In this document: positions 12,066 through 24,079 of the stretch, in pieces | Numbering within the stretch: the first letter of the stretch is position 1 | How the letters are laid out: every line of letters begins with the position of its first letter | DNA from: Pollenia angustigena | Taxonomy: Eukaryota; Arthropoda; Insecta; Diptera; Polleniidae | Reading direction: 5' to 3' | NCBI GenBank assembly: GCA_930367215.1 | Contig: OV884059.1 | Span: 156,610,511 to 156,674,510, forward strand | Length of the DNA: 64,000 nt | Made by a program: the position numbers and the translations under genes | The notes under the pieces: generated by a model | The model's database searches: none | What the model was told of the DNA's origin: nothing | What the model saw: only the letters and a program-made list of their open reading frames with translations

Positions 12066-13825
12066 AAGTATTGGACCAAACCCGAATTCTCCCTACGTGC
12101 GGCTAGCACCCAATCTCCTGTCGCGCAACTAGGCCATCCCCATTACGAATCCCATCAGACTCTCGAGCCTACGGCTCGAGACAGCCCCTAATTCGCCTAG
12201 GAATCTGCTGCCCAGCCACCTTAGCCTGCTGCCCTGTAGCCGGGTCCTCACACAACCCGCACATATCCGACAAGTCGGATCCCATCCTCACCGCCATCCT
12301 GCCTATCATAAAGTGGCCCGTAATAATTCATATTATGGTCCTAACGCAGGCCCTACTTTTCCAGCGGCGACTCCGAATCGGACTTCCTAAAACCGACCAC
12401 GAAGTTCGCGATACCTGGCAGTCCTTTCGTTTCCCCCAGGCCTATAAGAGGCCTAGCGTCCTCCATACTGTAAGGATCCTAAATCTCTGAGCCCTGTCTC
12501 GCCAACTCATCGGCCACCTAATAGCCGTTTATGTCGCATTGACCCGGCATCCAGCACAACCTTAACAAATATTCTGCTAAGCCTCCCTCCAGAGCCCTGC
12601 TACAATCATCAGCTAGCTTGGAGTTCACATAACAGCCACTTAGAGCCATAAGAGCCGCCTGGCTGTTCACATATATAGTGACCACCGATCCATCAATGTT
12701 GTCCCTCATCAGCTCTACGGCCCTCGAGACCCCCAGAACCTCCGCCTGAAAAACACTAAATAATATGCCCTTACCTGACCAGCACTCCCTAGAAGGAATA
12801 AATTCTTCCGGCAACCGCACAAAATCTACCCTAGTGCCCACATAATCAGATCCGCGAGTGACCCTGCGTGGAATTCCCCATCAATCCTAACTCCCACAGC
12901 CTAATAATGCTCAAATAGGCAGAAGATGTAGAATGACCTCCAAGGCCGCTTTTCATGGCACCTGTCGTTCCGATTGAAGCACACCTCTAAGCCTTAGACA
13001 GAAGGTTCGTTCGACTAGCCAATCTCAATGACTCCCACCAAACACAGCATCCATACGTAAGACTGGGTCTTACCACCGAAGTGTACAGCCATTCCACTAC
13101 TAACGGCCGGTGTCCCCAGCTCCTACCTATCGATGATCTGAAAGCATAGCAGGATTAAGACCTCTATTAAGTCTCTCCTGAGTATTTCTTCCCAATGACA
13201 GCTTGCTGTCCAGATAAACTCCCAGATACTTAGCACCATCAGATAGTCTTAGCTCTACTCTTCCTAGTACCGGTAGCCTAAAATTATCCACCCTGTACCT
13301 TTTAGTAAAAAGAACCAACTCCGTCTTCTCCGGATTAACTTCAAGTCCCTTATCACTCGACCATGCCGACAGTTCGTCCAGCTCCCCTTGCATGACTTCA
13401 CTAACTGTCGGCAGAAACTTGCCCGTCACCAATGAGACACTGTCAAAAAGTCTCAGAACGACATTGACGACCAAGGTCCCCCTAGTCACCAGTTTCCTTA
13501 AACGTTCGTTTCCCCAGTCCGAGTGAATAACTCTGCAGATAAGCATCATAGTTATCCATTCAACCAAGAATAACGGAACCCCCAGATCAACCAGTGCCTG
13601 TCTAATAGCCTTTATCCTCAAATTGTTAAGGCGTCCTCTAATCCAGGAATGCCGCCAAGGTGTATTCCTTGCTTCGCAATCTCCGCTCCACATAACCAAG
13701 CATATCATGAAGCGCACTCTCAACAGATCTACCCTTAAGATATGCCGCTGACGATGCCGGCGTCAATCTTCGTCCTCAGATGTAGCTCAATCAGTCTTTC
13801 CCACGTCTTCATATTTAGATAAATA
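12066..13825 (-). pseudogene. Non-LTR retrotransposon (R1/LOA-like) relic, RT and RNase H
   Basis: On the minus strand, starting near 13825, the reading is KTWERLIELHLRTKIDAG, then a frame at 13723-13127 with NLRIKAIRQALVDLGVP, RVIHSDWGNERLRKLVTRGT, NPEKTELVLFTKRY and GAKYLGVYLDSKLS, the order seen in LINE reverse transcriptases. The PQGGV block after RGT and the YADD block are both deleted. WGHRPLVVEWLYTSVVRP follows at about 13110-13060. RNase H remains lie at 12841-12518 (VFQAEVLGVSRAVEL, VTIYVNSQAAL, LRLCWMPGQCDINGY), with N in place of the usual catalytic D before SQAAL. The sequence is clearly more GC-rich than its surroundings, as is usual for LINE coding DNA here. Multiple stops; inactive and 5'-truncated. 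Confidence 0.85.
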
Positions 13826-13909
13826 TATTTGAACTGAAATGAGATTTATTTTTTTGCATTCGGGGCACAACTTTTGATTTTTGTATCCTTTCCAAAAAAA
13901 AAAAAAAAA

Positions 13910-15158
13910 CAAGTAAGAAAGTATAGTCGGTCAAGCCCGACCATATAATACCCTACACCACAGTATTTCAAAACACATCCTGCTTATGTCTTCATAAATA
14001 TGGACTTATCTATGTTTATAAACCTTATGAAAATCGGTTTGAAACTTTGTGAAAGGCAGAAATTGCCCTCTACCTCCCCTTGTGGTCCCATTTTTGAAAA
14101 ACTGTATAGCTTATGTGTCCATATAGATATGGATAGTTTTGATAGTTTCTGAGAGGAAGAAATTTCCCCTTATCTTGCCTCGTGGTCCTATGATTCGGCC
14201 CATTTTCAATAGTCTTGGTCCTTGTGCCAATAAAAACCTATGACCTCTCCACTATTGTGGTGTGGGTATAAAAAGTTGGAGTGTTATATTCGTTTGTGCC
14301 AGTTCTTTCATTCCCTCCACCGACAGTTAGAATATTTCAGGAGTTGGCTTCATATGGGGCCTATGGGACGATTATGGACAATGTAATTTCTAGTCCAAAC
14401 AAACTATGGGCGGACAACTTTTATTATAATAGCATAATTCGTTACGGTTTTGCGCTTACTAAGGTGATTTCTGAAAGTGGGCTTTATATGAGGCCTATGG
14501 TTAATTATGGACCCATTTTAACGGAAGTTGACAGTGTAATTTCTTGTCATAAAAAACAATAGCATAATTCGTTACGTTTTAAGGCGTACTTAAGTGTTTT
14601 ACGAGAAATTTAGGGGAATGGTTTCCAATCGTATTTACCCAATAAAAAAATGGAGCTTCCAACGAAGCAGGCTTGTAACGCTTCGCTTACGGACGGCATG
14701 AATTTTATATGGCGGGTTCCCACTTTGAAGCAATACATTTTTGACACCAAAAGAGCTTCTCCCTTACAAACCTGCTTCGTAGTAAGGGACTGCCGTAGAT
14801 CGTGAAATGTTATTTTTTTTATAAAAGTTGTTGAGAGTTCTTTCACTTACTTAACTGCATTTTTGTATGTCTTATTGCGTAGCGCATAATTGTGCGCTTA
14901 TCTTTAAAAAGTTACCATTAGTGCTTCGCAAAATGATAAAATTTTTTATTGGGAAACTATGACATACCAAATTTTAATGCAAAATCATGATTTGAGTTTT
15001 CATAAGAGGGACTGGCGGACAGACGGTCAGAAGGACAGACAGACGGGCATAGCTTAATCGACATAAAATTACTCAAGGAGTTTCACACGGATGTTTTATA
15101 CGGAATGACAAACTAAGTAAACGGTCATTCTCCACTAGTGGAGGAGGGTATAAAAAGA
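13910..15158. repeat. Dispersed fly repeat with ATACCC/GGGTATA boundaries, broken by a MITE
   Basis: Begins AAGTAAGAAAGTATAGTCGG (13911-13930) followed by CAAGCCCGACCATATAATAC, then ACACCACAGTATTT. Near 14260 there is CTCTCCACTATTGTGGTGTG next to GGTATAAAAAG. A second part (14280-14637 and 14954-15158) contains CATATGGGGCCTATGG, a GACAGACGG stretch and GTGGAGGAGGGTATAAAAAG. Related copies occur at 16762, 20985, 24900, 32072, 33400, 51351 and 60190. No protein; family name not known to me. Confidence 0.65.
14638..14953. mobile_element. MITE, CCCAATAAAAAA ends, copy 1
   Basis: Inverted termini CCCAATAAAAAA...TTTTTTATTGGG. Shares GGAGCTTCCAACGAAGCAGG, TTTTATATGGCG and ATTGCGTAGCGCATAATT with a longer copy at 26355-26778. 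This copy lacks roughly 100 bp of the interior present in the other. It sits inside the ATACCC repeat, so it is younger. Non-coding. Confidence 0.8.
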
Positions 15159-16761
15159 TTTGACAGGTCATCAAAATAGGTCATCAAATAGGTGACTTCT
15201 CACTATTCATCATTGGAGTCAAAACTCTTTTCGCCGGGTCATTTCTTTAGGTTTTAGCATGAAATGTTTAATGAGCACATGATATAAAATAATTTCTTAC
15301 CATTTTCTTTTTAAATCACGAGGTAGTCTGCAATTAAAGGCTGTCCATCACAAACTAAATGACGCACACTACGAAAAGTTTGACAGAAACAGTGTTGTCC
15401 TTTCAGTTAAAAGTGGTTATATTGTGGGCTCTTTAGTATTTCTTTGTCGCTTTGGCCATTTTATTTCATTTTCCTAATTGGTCCTTATATCGTGTAGCCA
15501 TTATATTTGCTTAGTTTAGACTGCCATTTTACCGTTAATAGACAAACAAGTATTAAAACAATCAATGCAAAATTATTCCGCAAATCGTGTTTCATGTCCA
15601 ACCGTTTAAATTTAAGTAATACATTTAAGTTTTTTTCACTTAATTTTAGTAAAAATTCAAGTACGTGACGCTCTATATTCTACATGCATGCATACGCTTA
15701 TGTTTTGAAAAGTTTGTTGCAGAAGCATCAACAACACTACAAAAGTAGGTAAAAAACTGTTATCTTGTGAAGAAACAACAACCTGACTACAAGAAGAAAA
15801 ACATACATTATTTTCATGTTTCAAAAGTAAATTAATAACCAAGAATTCCCGAATTCTATTTGTTAAAATAATAAAGTTAAATACAACAAATTTTCAAAGT
15901 ATAATGATTACGAAAACCATATCGGGCATGCTGCTGGTGTCATATAATTTAGAGCTCTTCTGTTAGCAAAGGGGGCTAGAATCAATCACCTTTCGGATTT
16001 TTTCAAGTATGAATTCGGGATTAAACCAAATTCTTGAATCAAACAAAGTTTGAGATTATTTTTTATCTCACTTTTACTTAAATCAATTCCATTTTATGTA
16101 CGGGGCACTTGAATAATCTGTACTTGAATCAACCATTCTGTACTTTATTGAAGGAAATCCGTACTAAGTGCTTTGGCTTGATTTAGGTACGGATGGATAG
16201 ATTTTTCTTTTCAGTGTAAGCATAATTTACAGAAGAAAAATCGCAAATAAGAAATCCACAAGTTCTGGAACTACAGCCAGAGGAAAAAAATATAGATTGT
16301 TATGACCGCAATCATAATATCTGAAGAAAACTCAAAAATAGTCACACTCATGTTTTGGTTACCTTCAGCTATGTACATTTTACTTTGACCATTTATATTT
16401 TTACAATTAACAGAAACTGGTATACATTGTTGTGATTTGCTTATAGTGGACTGGTTTTTACCATAATACATCTGCAGGTGCCGGTAGTTAGCCCTGACTG
16501 TATAAAACACATTTTTTCTCTCCGTTTACTACATCAATTTCAATTGATATAACTACTGTTGTTCAGATGTCTGCATAGTGTAATATGGTTAGTTTGTAAA
16601 AGTTGGTAATACAATCTAACTTAGGTGTTGGCCAAATAAAACGTTGCTTAAAATTATTTGACGATTTAAGACAGACATTTTTTGTAAGTTTACGTGCTTC
16701 CGGAAAGCTTCATGACGACATAGGTCATTATTACGTCCTCTCCGAGATCAACATATATATT
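15159..16761. other. AT-rich sequence; short shared repeat at 15862-15975
   Basis: The segment 15862-15975, with GATTACGAAAACCATAT and GCTGGTGTC, is shared with 42440-42555, inside a TA-flanked MITE there, so it is a MITE fragment. At about 16200 the sequence TTTTTCTTTTCAGTGTAAGC resembles the end of the CAC(T/A)GAAAAA class of elements, but I could not find its partner end. No gene seen. Confidence 0.45.
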
Positions 16762-17215
16762 TATACCATTCACCGCAGGTGGAAAGGGTAGATATATTTT
16801 GCCATTCCGTTTGTAATTTCTACAATATTGATCTAAGACCATTTAAAGTATATATATTCTGGCTTCTTATGAGCAGTGATGTTGATATAATGATATCCGT
16901 GTGTATGTTGAAATGCGTTTTCCGAAGACTCCAGCAATGATGTGGACTTGGTTTTTATATATTTTTGTCAAATTTATTCCGCTAAAGTTTGCTATTGCTA
17001 CTCAGCCGGATCGGTCCATAAATGGCTGAAATATGAGCCAAAAACCATGACTGGCTACAATTGTACCCAAAAGTCCCTTGTTGTTTATATCTCTTTTCTT
17101 TTTTTTATATTTGAAGAACGACAAAAGCCAACGTTTCTAAAAATAAGGAACAAGCATATTGGTTATCAATACACAACATATTACAGAATCCGGGCCGGAT
17201 TGAATTAAGGGCGGT
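16762..17215. repeat. Dispersed ATACCC-family repeat, partial
   Basis: Shows TATACCATTCACCGCAGGTGG, GCCATTCCGTTTGTAATTTC, a block around TTCTGGCTTCTTATG, TTTTCCGAAGACTCC and CATAAATGGCTGAAATATG, blocks also present in the copies at 20985-21225, 24900-25161 and 60400-60650. Non-coding interspersed repeat. Confidence 0.55.
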
Positions 17216-17241
17216 GGTACTTGCCATAAAAAGACATTATA

Positions 17242-17850
17242 CACAGAAAAAATTATTTTCAAACAAACGCTTGTTTGAAAATTTTTTTAATTTCTACAAA
17301 TTTTTTTACTGATTCAATTAAAATTTTTGTTTGATTTTTATTTAACCAACAAAAATGTTGACAACCATTCAAAAATTTAATACACGCGTTATTGGTTTCA
17401 AGTTTTCATAATTTTGTATGAAATATTTAACGCTTTTTAATGTTGTCGTCTTTTTGCATGAGCAACAGTGAGTGATGACGAAAAACATTGTGAGTATAAA
17501 AAAAGAACTTCGTTCAAAAATTATTCCAACAAAAAAATGTGTCTCAAAGCCAGCTGGCAGCTCTGCTCTCTCTGCCATAATCTTCTAATACAGTGCCTGC
17601 TTGTGTGCGCATCATTGCTTGTGCAAAAACCTGTTTTTTTTTGGTTTTGAAATTTAGTATATGAATTTCAGTAAACTTTTTGTTTGATTCAGTTAAATTA
17701 TTTGTTTGAAAAAATCAGTGTTTTTTTCAATAAACAAAATGCAAATAAATTGTTTGAATATGCGAATTTGTTTATAGGACCGATTTCAGACAAAAAATTG
17801 TTTGATTCTACAAATTTTTTGTTTGAATTGGAAAAATAATTTTTTCTGTG
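17242..17850. mobile_element. TA-flanked MITE, CACAGAAAAAATTATTTT ends, copy 1
   Basis: Inverted termini CACAGAAAAAATTATTTT, each bordered by TA (17240-17241 and 17851-17852). The interior is built of repeated CAAACAAA/TTTGTTTG blocks. A longer copy in opposite orientation at 53501-54507 shares both ends and most of the interior and carries about 400 bp extra. TA duplication suggests a Tc1/mariner-type mobiliser; that part is inference. Confidence 0.85.
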
Positions 17851-17954
17851 TAGATTTCTGTATATCTGGAGAAAGGTAAGACCCAAAGTTTTCAAATTAA
17901 GTAGAAGCATCTTTGCTATCATTACATAGCATTCGACTAAATATGAGCGGCATT

Positions 17955-19570
17955 TATTTATATCTAAGGTTAGGTTAGGTTCCATTGGCAGCCGTAATCA
18001 AGCACAGCTCATGTGGGTTCATTTATTAGTTCCCGCTGTGCTACCATGTCACACCGTCTCCCATGGGTCCTATGTTATCTGGCTGCTAGTGTTCCCACGC
18101 AACCACCCGGTCGGTTTAACAAAGGAGTGGATCCTGTTTAAATCAATATCAGAGAGACAAGTTTTGTCCCCAAAGGCTCTTCGACCAAACATTTCAAGTC
18201 TTAAATCTCCGAATGCCGGACAGTTACAGAGAAGATCTTCCGTTGACTCTTCCTCCTCCTCGTCACCGCAACTTCTACATAAGTCATTATAAGGGAGCCC
18301 CAGCCTCTGGGCGTGTCTCTCCATGGGCCAGTGGCCAGTTATAACCGCAATTAGGTTCATTAGGTAATGTCTGAACAGCTATAATGCCCGCCGTGTCCTT
18401 TTTCATTTATGATGGGCCAGATTTTTCTGGTTTCCCCACAGGTAGTTTTATCGTGCCACCTCTGATTGGCAATAAGGTGAAACTTGTGCGCTATAAGTTG
18501 CTTTCTTCTTGGGAGCGAAACACCTACATCATATGTTGAACCGTCTCGATTCAAGGTGGTGCCTGCATACGCCAGCGGGGACCCAATTAAGGGTGACCAA
18601 TGAATGTCTCGCTATCTCCTCCAGAGACATCCGGCATTCTCGGACAATTTTCGATGTGATAAAAACATTCTCCAGGGATCTTATGGCCGCATTTCTATCG
18701 GTAATAATGTGAATATCCCTGCCAGATATTTCATTGTACCGGATGCGTCTCGCGGCTGTGCGTATGTCAATTATCCCGGCCTGGATGACACTGCAGTGGA
18801 CCAGCAGCCTCATAGGAATCCTTTAGCTTAGCTGCTCGATGTATATGCCAGAGCTGACACCATACAGTGTTTTAGACCCGTCCGTGAATACTAGATTCGC
18901 TGGAGTTTGTCTGGATAACGTGGACCACGTTATCCAGAATGCTCGCCGTGAAGCCAGGATCAAAGATTGCCTTGGGTGTGACATCATCAACATCCATGTG
19001 CCAATTTATTTCGTTCAGAATACTAGCATGTCCGATATTGTAATCCCTCCATGCTCCAGTGGCCCTAAGTCTTACCGCCGCTTTCGCAGCTAGCCTTTTA
19101 GCCAAAATGTCTGGTGGTAACCAGTTCAGAATCGTAAAAAATGCCTTAGAGGGGGTTGTTCTACCAGCACCTGTTACCGTTATCGCCACCATTCTCATTG
19201 TACATTCAAACCTAGTTTAATGACTCTTCACCTTGAGCACCGGCCACCAAACAGCTGCCCCGTAGAATAGAATGGGTTTAATAACACACTCGTATAGCCA
19301 GTATACATTCCTCGGGTTAATTCCCCAATTTAGGCCAATGGCCCTTTTGCAGCAATATAATGCAGTTGCCGCCTTAGTAGTCCTAGAAATGGTTTGCTGT
19401 CCAATATCGGCCCAAGATACTTGGCGCTGTCAGATTCGACATATTCGAATATTGCACTCTTACTTGTTTTTTAATATTTCATTAATGGAACTCTTCCATA
19501 CATTTACGTGAGTCCAATTTCCTGGGTACGTCTATGTTCGATGTTCATTCCCTTTTTTTTTTTTCAAATT
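17955..19570 (-). pseudogene. Non-LTR retrotransposon relic (LOA/R1-like), 3' half
   Basis: Minus strand. Near 19400-19240 the reading is KAATALYCCKRAIGLNWG then NPRNVYWLYECVIKPILFYG and AAVWWP, the C-terminal RT region. 19198-18872 gives LPPDILAKRLAAKAAVRL and ATGAWRDYNIGHASILNEI. RNase H follows at 18813-18529: VHCSVIQAGIIDIRTAA, GRDIHIITDRNAAIRSL (D retained) and VTLNWVPAG. The C-terminal zinc motif lies at 18360-18070: VITGHWPMERHAQRLGLPYN, then LCRSCGDEEEEESTEDLLCN (a CCHC-type knuckle). The 3' end runs into TAACC repeats at about 17966-17983. Frameshifts and stops break it at least four times. Inactive, 5'-truncated. Confidence 0.85.
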
Positions 19571-20984
19571 ATTCGTCTATAGTTTTTTAAATTCAAATTT
19601 GATTAACTTAACATAACCTAACCGATTTATTTGTATTGGATATTATTTAATCAAAATAAAACTTGTCGCTATATAAGAATTTTCTTGGGGACTTAGGGAA
19701 AACTATCTCGATTTGTTTTTGTTTGACAATTTTTATTTTAGCGTTCTACTGTGTGACATGTTGAAAATGTTTTTTTTTTTTTTTTTAATAGTTGTATATA
19801 TTTTTTGTCTTTGATTTCAAAATTGTTAGCATGTCTCTTGTTTTGAAAATGTAATTTGTTGTCCGCTGCGATTGTTGTTGTTGTTCGTATTTGTTTTTTT
19901 TTTAATTTTTTTTCTTTTTGTTAATTTTCAGTTTTGATCCATGGTTGGTAATTTATGTTTTGGCATCATTTGCCATGCACATGAGAGCCAAAAACCTCAT
20001 CACAAAGATGTCAGGCAAAAAATCAACTGACCGTTACATTGAAAAATTATTATAGGTTTTTTTTTAATTTTAAATTTAAAGTTAAAAACAATCTTTTGTA
20101 AAATATACATACATAAGTAATGGGTATAAATATAGAGAAAAATATTTTTTTTTTATAATTTCTTATACAAAAATGAAAACGTAATTTAAAACCGTTTTCT
20201 TTAATTGAAATTAAGAATAACAAACAAAGAAAATTCTCATAAACATTTTTTGTTTTTAAATTAAAATCATTAAACTTTAAAAAAAAAATCAGGTTAAATG
20301 AATTATTAAACAAAAAATTATTTATCAAATTCGAATATCATTTTTTATGGCTGACGCAAACAAAATCTTAAAATTCGTTTTGTATTTTTTTTATTTATTA
20401 CTTTTTTTCTTTAGTCACTTTTAAAAAATAAATCATATTGCAACATTCTTCAGGTATCAAGTGAGAAGCAGAGAAACAATAATAATAATCATCAGTTATA
20501 AATGGAGTGATTGCTAATCACTTGACATCAGGTGTCATTAAACGTTCAAATCAAAATTGTGAAATTTATACCAAAAATTCGAATCAGATTAAAAAAAAAA
20601 CTTTTTGTATTGTGCTCTCTTTTTTGGTGTCTAAAAGCTTTAAAAGTGCATTATTTGTATTTTTTTTGTCAACACGGGGGAACAGTAGGGCTAGAGCGGG
20701 GGATTCGCATGTTATCATGCATCGGATATTAAATATCTTTTTTATTCTTGTGCTTCATCATCATTTTACGAGCATTTATTGTCTCACTTCGTTTTATTTT
20801 TATTTTTTTTTTTTATTGTTTTCATATTTTCGATTATTTATTTTTAACTTGGGTTAATGACACTTTGGTAATAAATATTATTGGCTTGTCCAACATCAGC
20901 ATAAGTTCTTTGATTTTGGTTAATGTTGATGTTATTTCTTTTAAACAAAGAAGGTTAAAGTATGCACACGAAGTTATTTGGTCT
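19571..20984. other. Very AT-rich sequence, no recognised feature
   Basis: Dominated by T tracts. The 116- and 79-codon frames near 20507-20987 are low-complexity and hydrophobic through T richness; I see no domain and do not call them genes. Confidence 0.45.
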
Positions 20985-21225
20985 TAAAAAGGCCTTTTAT
21001 ACTTTTTATAATATTTTAAGGCCTTCACCTGTGGTAATGGCATATTAAAGTTTTTCATGCCGTCTGTAATTTCTACAAAATTTATTTTAGACCTTATAAA
21101 GAACAATATGTGTATAAACATATATTCATGTTCCCTATAAGTAGCGAAATTGAAAAAACGATGTCCGTCTGTCTGTCTGTTGGTTGAAATGGGTTTACCG
21201 AAGACCCGAGATATGATGGGCACTA
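20985..21225. repeat. Dispersed ATACCC-family repeat, partial
   Basis: Contains GCCGTCTGTAATTTCTAC, GTCCGTCTGTCTGTCTGTTGG and GGGTTTACCGAAGACCCGAG, matching the block order of the copies at 16762 and 60400. Includes a short (GTCT)n run at about 21164-21180. Confidence 0.55.
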
Positions 21226-21264
21226 GGGTGTATTATTTGTATCTCGTTTGCTGTTGTAATAATG

Positions 21265-22318
21265 CCAGATCTAACAATATTGTAAGGCCTGGCAATGTGC
21301 TGACAATATACTGCCAAAGAAAATTTACCACCAAAAGTAAATTATCAGTTCAGACGATTATAAAATAACCTTACAATTGCATTGGCAGGCAACTGTCTGA
21401 CCAAAAAATCTACTACCAACAAACATTGTCAGTTCATATTAGGGAGTTCAATTAATCAGGTTGTTTTTTTGTTCGATTAAACGATTAATCGATATATGAC
21501 ATTTTCGACTTTTTCGATTAAGCGAATAATTCCAGCCCCAGAAATTTTATAAATTACGAAATTTTTTTTGAGAATTTTAGAAAAAATTAGTACTTGAGCA
21601 AATAAACATTCCTTTTTAAACAAAACTTGTCAATGTTGCTCCAAATTGTTGCTTCACTTTGAGCAAATTTTAGCCCTTAGTTTTTAATTAATCGAACAAG
21701 AATTAATCGACAGAACACCTTAGTTCACACGGTTGTTAGATAATTGCATGTCAAGAATTACCCGATCTATTGTTACACATTACAGATTTAAAAAAAATTT
21801 CGTAATCAACAAAAATCTGCTTTCTAAATACAAACTTATATATATCCAGAGATGAACCAAAATATAAGAAATTGGTACCGCCATAGTCTAAAAACTACGT
21901 TTTGCTTTTGAAGTCAGTACAAAATCCAAAATCCCATATTCCATCCCTGATGCGTATGTATTTGCAGCGATGCCTGTGGAAAAAGGGGTCAGCCAATGAT
22001 GCCATTGTCAGATGCATTAACTTCGCATATCGGAAAATAAAAATTTAACTAACAACGTCTTGACAATGATCTGCCAATGCAACAATGAACACTCACAAGA
22101 TTGTCAGACATCTAAAAATGTAATTAAATGTGTTTTTAATTTACAATGGAAAAATGTAGGCCCTATTAGCTTACTTATATATCTAAAACTATAAATATTG
22201 TTGTCTTACAATGGACTGACAATGCTTTTTCTGCCAACGTTGTCAATCAAAAATTTCCAGTACACACGGTTGCAAGATAATTTAAGCACATTTTACTGAC
22301 AATATTGTTAGATCTGAC
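21265..22318. mobile_element. TIR element, CAGATCTAACAATATTGT ends, with nested hAT
   Basis: Left end CAGATCTAACAATATTGT and right end ACAATATTGTTAGATCTG form an 18-bp perfect inverted pair. CACACGGTTG and TCTGACAA-type motifs recur inside. It is interrupted by a 283-bp element at 21440-21722. No coding potential; target duplication not evident. Confidence 0.65.
21440..21722. mobile_element. Old hAT-like element nested in a TIR element
   Basis: Ends TAGGGAGTTC and the inverse of TAAGGTGTTC (8 of 10 match). Flanked by GTTCATAT (21432-21439) and GTTCACAC (21723-21730), a decayed 8-bp duplication differing by two transitions. Inside are CGATTAATCG motifs like those at the ends of the hAT element at 55533-57551, so the two are probably related. 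Confidence 0.6.
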
Positions 22319-22436
22319 AACCGTCAAAACATTTTTTTTTGGTATTCTTCTTTTCGGACCCTCTGGAAATCTTTCAAAGAACCCCATTTTTGGGACCGCT
22401 AGACATATCTATATAAATGCACTTGCTAAGACACCT

Positions 22437-22583
22437 TTCACACTCGGCAAGTTACTTGCGCAACTCTTGGTTCGTTTACGTCAGCGTTTAGGTCGGGGTA
22501 AGGAAAAAAAAATTTTGTAGAGACTTTGTTGCACTCGGCAAGTAACTTGCGCTACTAACTTGCCGCGTCTGAAAGGGGTCTTA
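22437..22583. mobile_element. Small foldback MITE, TAAGAC..CCTTTCA ends
   Basis: 147 bp. Left end TAAGACACCTTTCACACTCGG pairs with the inverse of TAAGACCCCTTTCAGACGCGG. The inner motif GGCAAGTTACTTGCGC occurs near the left end and a related GGCAAGTAACTTGCGC near the right, so the element can fold on itself in more than one way. Confidence 0.7.
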
Positions 22584-23290
22584 ATCTATATGTTGGTCAT
22601 CACATTTGCAAGAAAGGAACTGAAGCTGTGATATTTTTTACAAATGAATATTCAATCAAAGAATGAGTTATGAAGATTGTGGCGTATCTTGACGATTTTG
22701 AAAATTTGTAATACAAATTTAAATTGAAATAAAAACGGGAACAAAGTATTATTAAATTTTATTAAAAATTTCGGTATATTTTTTAATAAATGTTAGATGG
22801 ACAACTCGAATAAAACGATTACACTTGCAACTGTATGTAATAATGACTTAACTTTACATTAGCCCTATTAAGTCTCGTTTATTGAAAAAAGAAGTCTGGG
22901 ACGCTTTGCTTTCCTGAGACATCCTTGATACTTAGCGAATAGATTTTTCTTATATATATCTGCCTTAAAGCTTCAGCTCAAGGAGTGGAGGGAAGGTGTT
23001 ATTAGTCTCTTTAACAGTAACCACTAGAAGAGATGCTAATGCGTTCAGACTTAAGTCTAATGGTAAAGCTGCCTTGTAATGGTGGATCAACAAGTTCCTC
23101 CCTTAGCCTACAAACCTTTAAGTCCTTTTCGACAGCACAGTTTAAATAATATGAATTATTCCAACGTTACATTTTAAAATCATTTTATTTATTTACATTT
23201 GAAAACCCTTAAAATCCGAATTTTATCTAAAGTGAGAAAGATATCCATAAATTGACAAGAGCCTGACTGTTACCGGAGTTTCGCATTATT
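22584..23290. other. AT-rich sequence without recognised feature
   Basis: No open frame with a recognisable domain, inverted repeat or microsatellite was found between the small MITE and the mariner element. Confidence 0.4.
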
Positions 23291-23294
23291 AATA

Positions 23295-24077
23295 AAGGGT
23301 GGTTAAATTTTAAGGGCCGATGTTGAAGTTTTTTCTGCTTTTCATTTGACATTTCTCACTTTCAGACTAACTCAATTTGAACCATGGAGAGATACACAAT
23401 CGAGCAACGCGTTGAAGTTATTCAGGCTTATTATGAAAATGGTCGTTCAAAGCACTTCGTGATGAGGCACATTTTCACCTGAGGGGATTTGTCAATTAGC
23501 AGATTTGCCGCATTTGGGCGAATGTCGAAAAACCAATGCACCCACAAAGAGTGAGTGATTGGTGCGGTTTATGGGCTGGCGGCATCATCGGGCCGTATTT
23601 TTCCAAAATGAGGCCGGTCAGGCAGTTACTGTGAATGGTGTTCGCTATCGTGAGATATTAACGAACTTTTTATGGCCCGAATTGGAAGATATGGATGTGG
23701 ATGATATGTGGTTTCAACAGGACGGTGCCACTGGCCACACAGCTAACGAAAAAGATCATGTGATTTGATACCTTTGGACTTCATTCTTTGGGGTTATTTG
23801 AAAGAAAAGGTGTACGTCGTTAAGCCAGCAACCATTCAAGAGCTAAAGGATGAGATAATTCGGCACATTAACGTTATAGAACCTCAATTATGCCTCAGCG
23901 TCATCGAAAATTTGGACCATCGGCTGGAGGTGTGCCGCCGAGTCCGCGGCAGCCATTTGGCCGATATTTTGTTCCATACATAATTGAACCATCCCAATAT
24001 TATCATAATAAATAGAAATGACAATAATTTCCTAAATAATTGTGTTTTATTCAAAAGCAAAAAATTTAACCACCCTT
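23295..24077 (+). mobile_element. mariner-family element, internally deleted
   Basis: 783 bp with perfect ends AAGGGTGGTTAAATTTT...AAAATTTAACCACCCTT, each bordered by TA (23293-23294, 24078-24079). TA duplication and the transposase remains inside identify a Tc1/mariner element. An intact member would be about 1.3 kb, so roughly 500 bp is missing. Closely related ends (AAGGGTGGTCCAACC) occur on the element at 55880-56630. Confidence 0.9.
23384..23986 (+). pseudogene. mariner transposase remnant
   Basis: Starts with ATG at 23384: MERYTIEQRVEVIQAYYENG, the typical N-terminal helix-turn-helix start, then a stop after VMRHIFT. A large deletion removes the rest of the DNA-binding domain and the first catalytic aspartate. 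At 23559-23768 the frame resumes with GGIIGP in another frame, VTVNGVRYREI and MWFQQDGATGHTA, which holds the second catalytic D. A further deletion removes the PPRSCDLT block. It resumes at 23765 with PLDFILWGYLKEKVYVVKP and ends SHLADILFHT. In the family, spacing from QQD to PLD is about 41 residues, the DD41D arrangement; the copy itself cannot be measured because of the deletion. Inactive. Confidence 0.85.
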
Positions 24078-24079
24078 TA

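Noticed and set aside
20507..20857. 116-codon plus-strand frame with hydrophobic C-terminus
   Set aside because: Phenylalanine-rich because of T tracts; a second frame overlaps it equally well; no domain.
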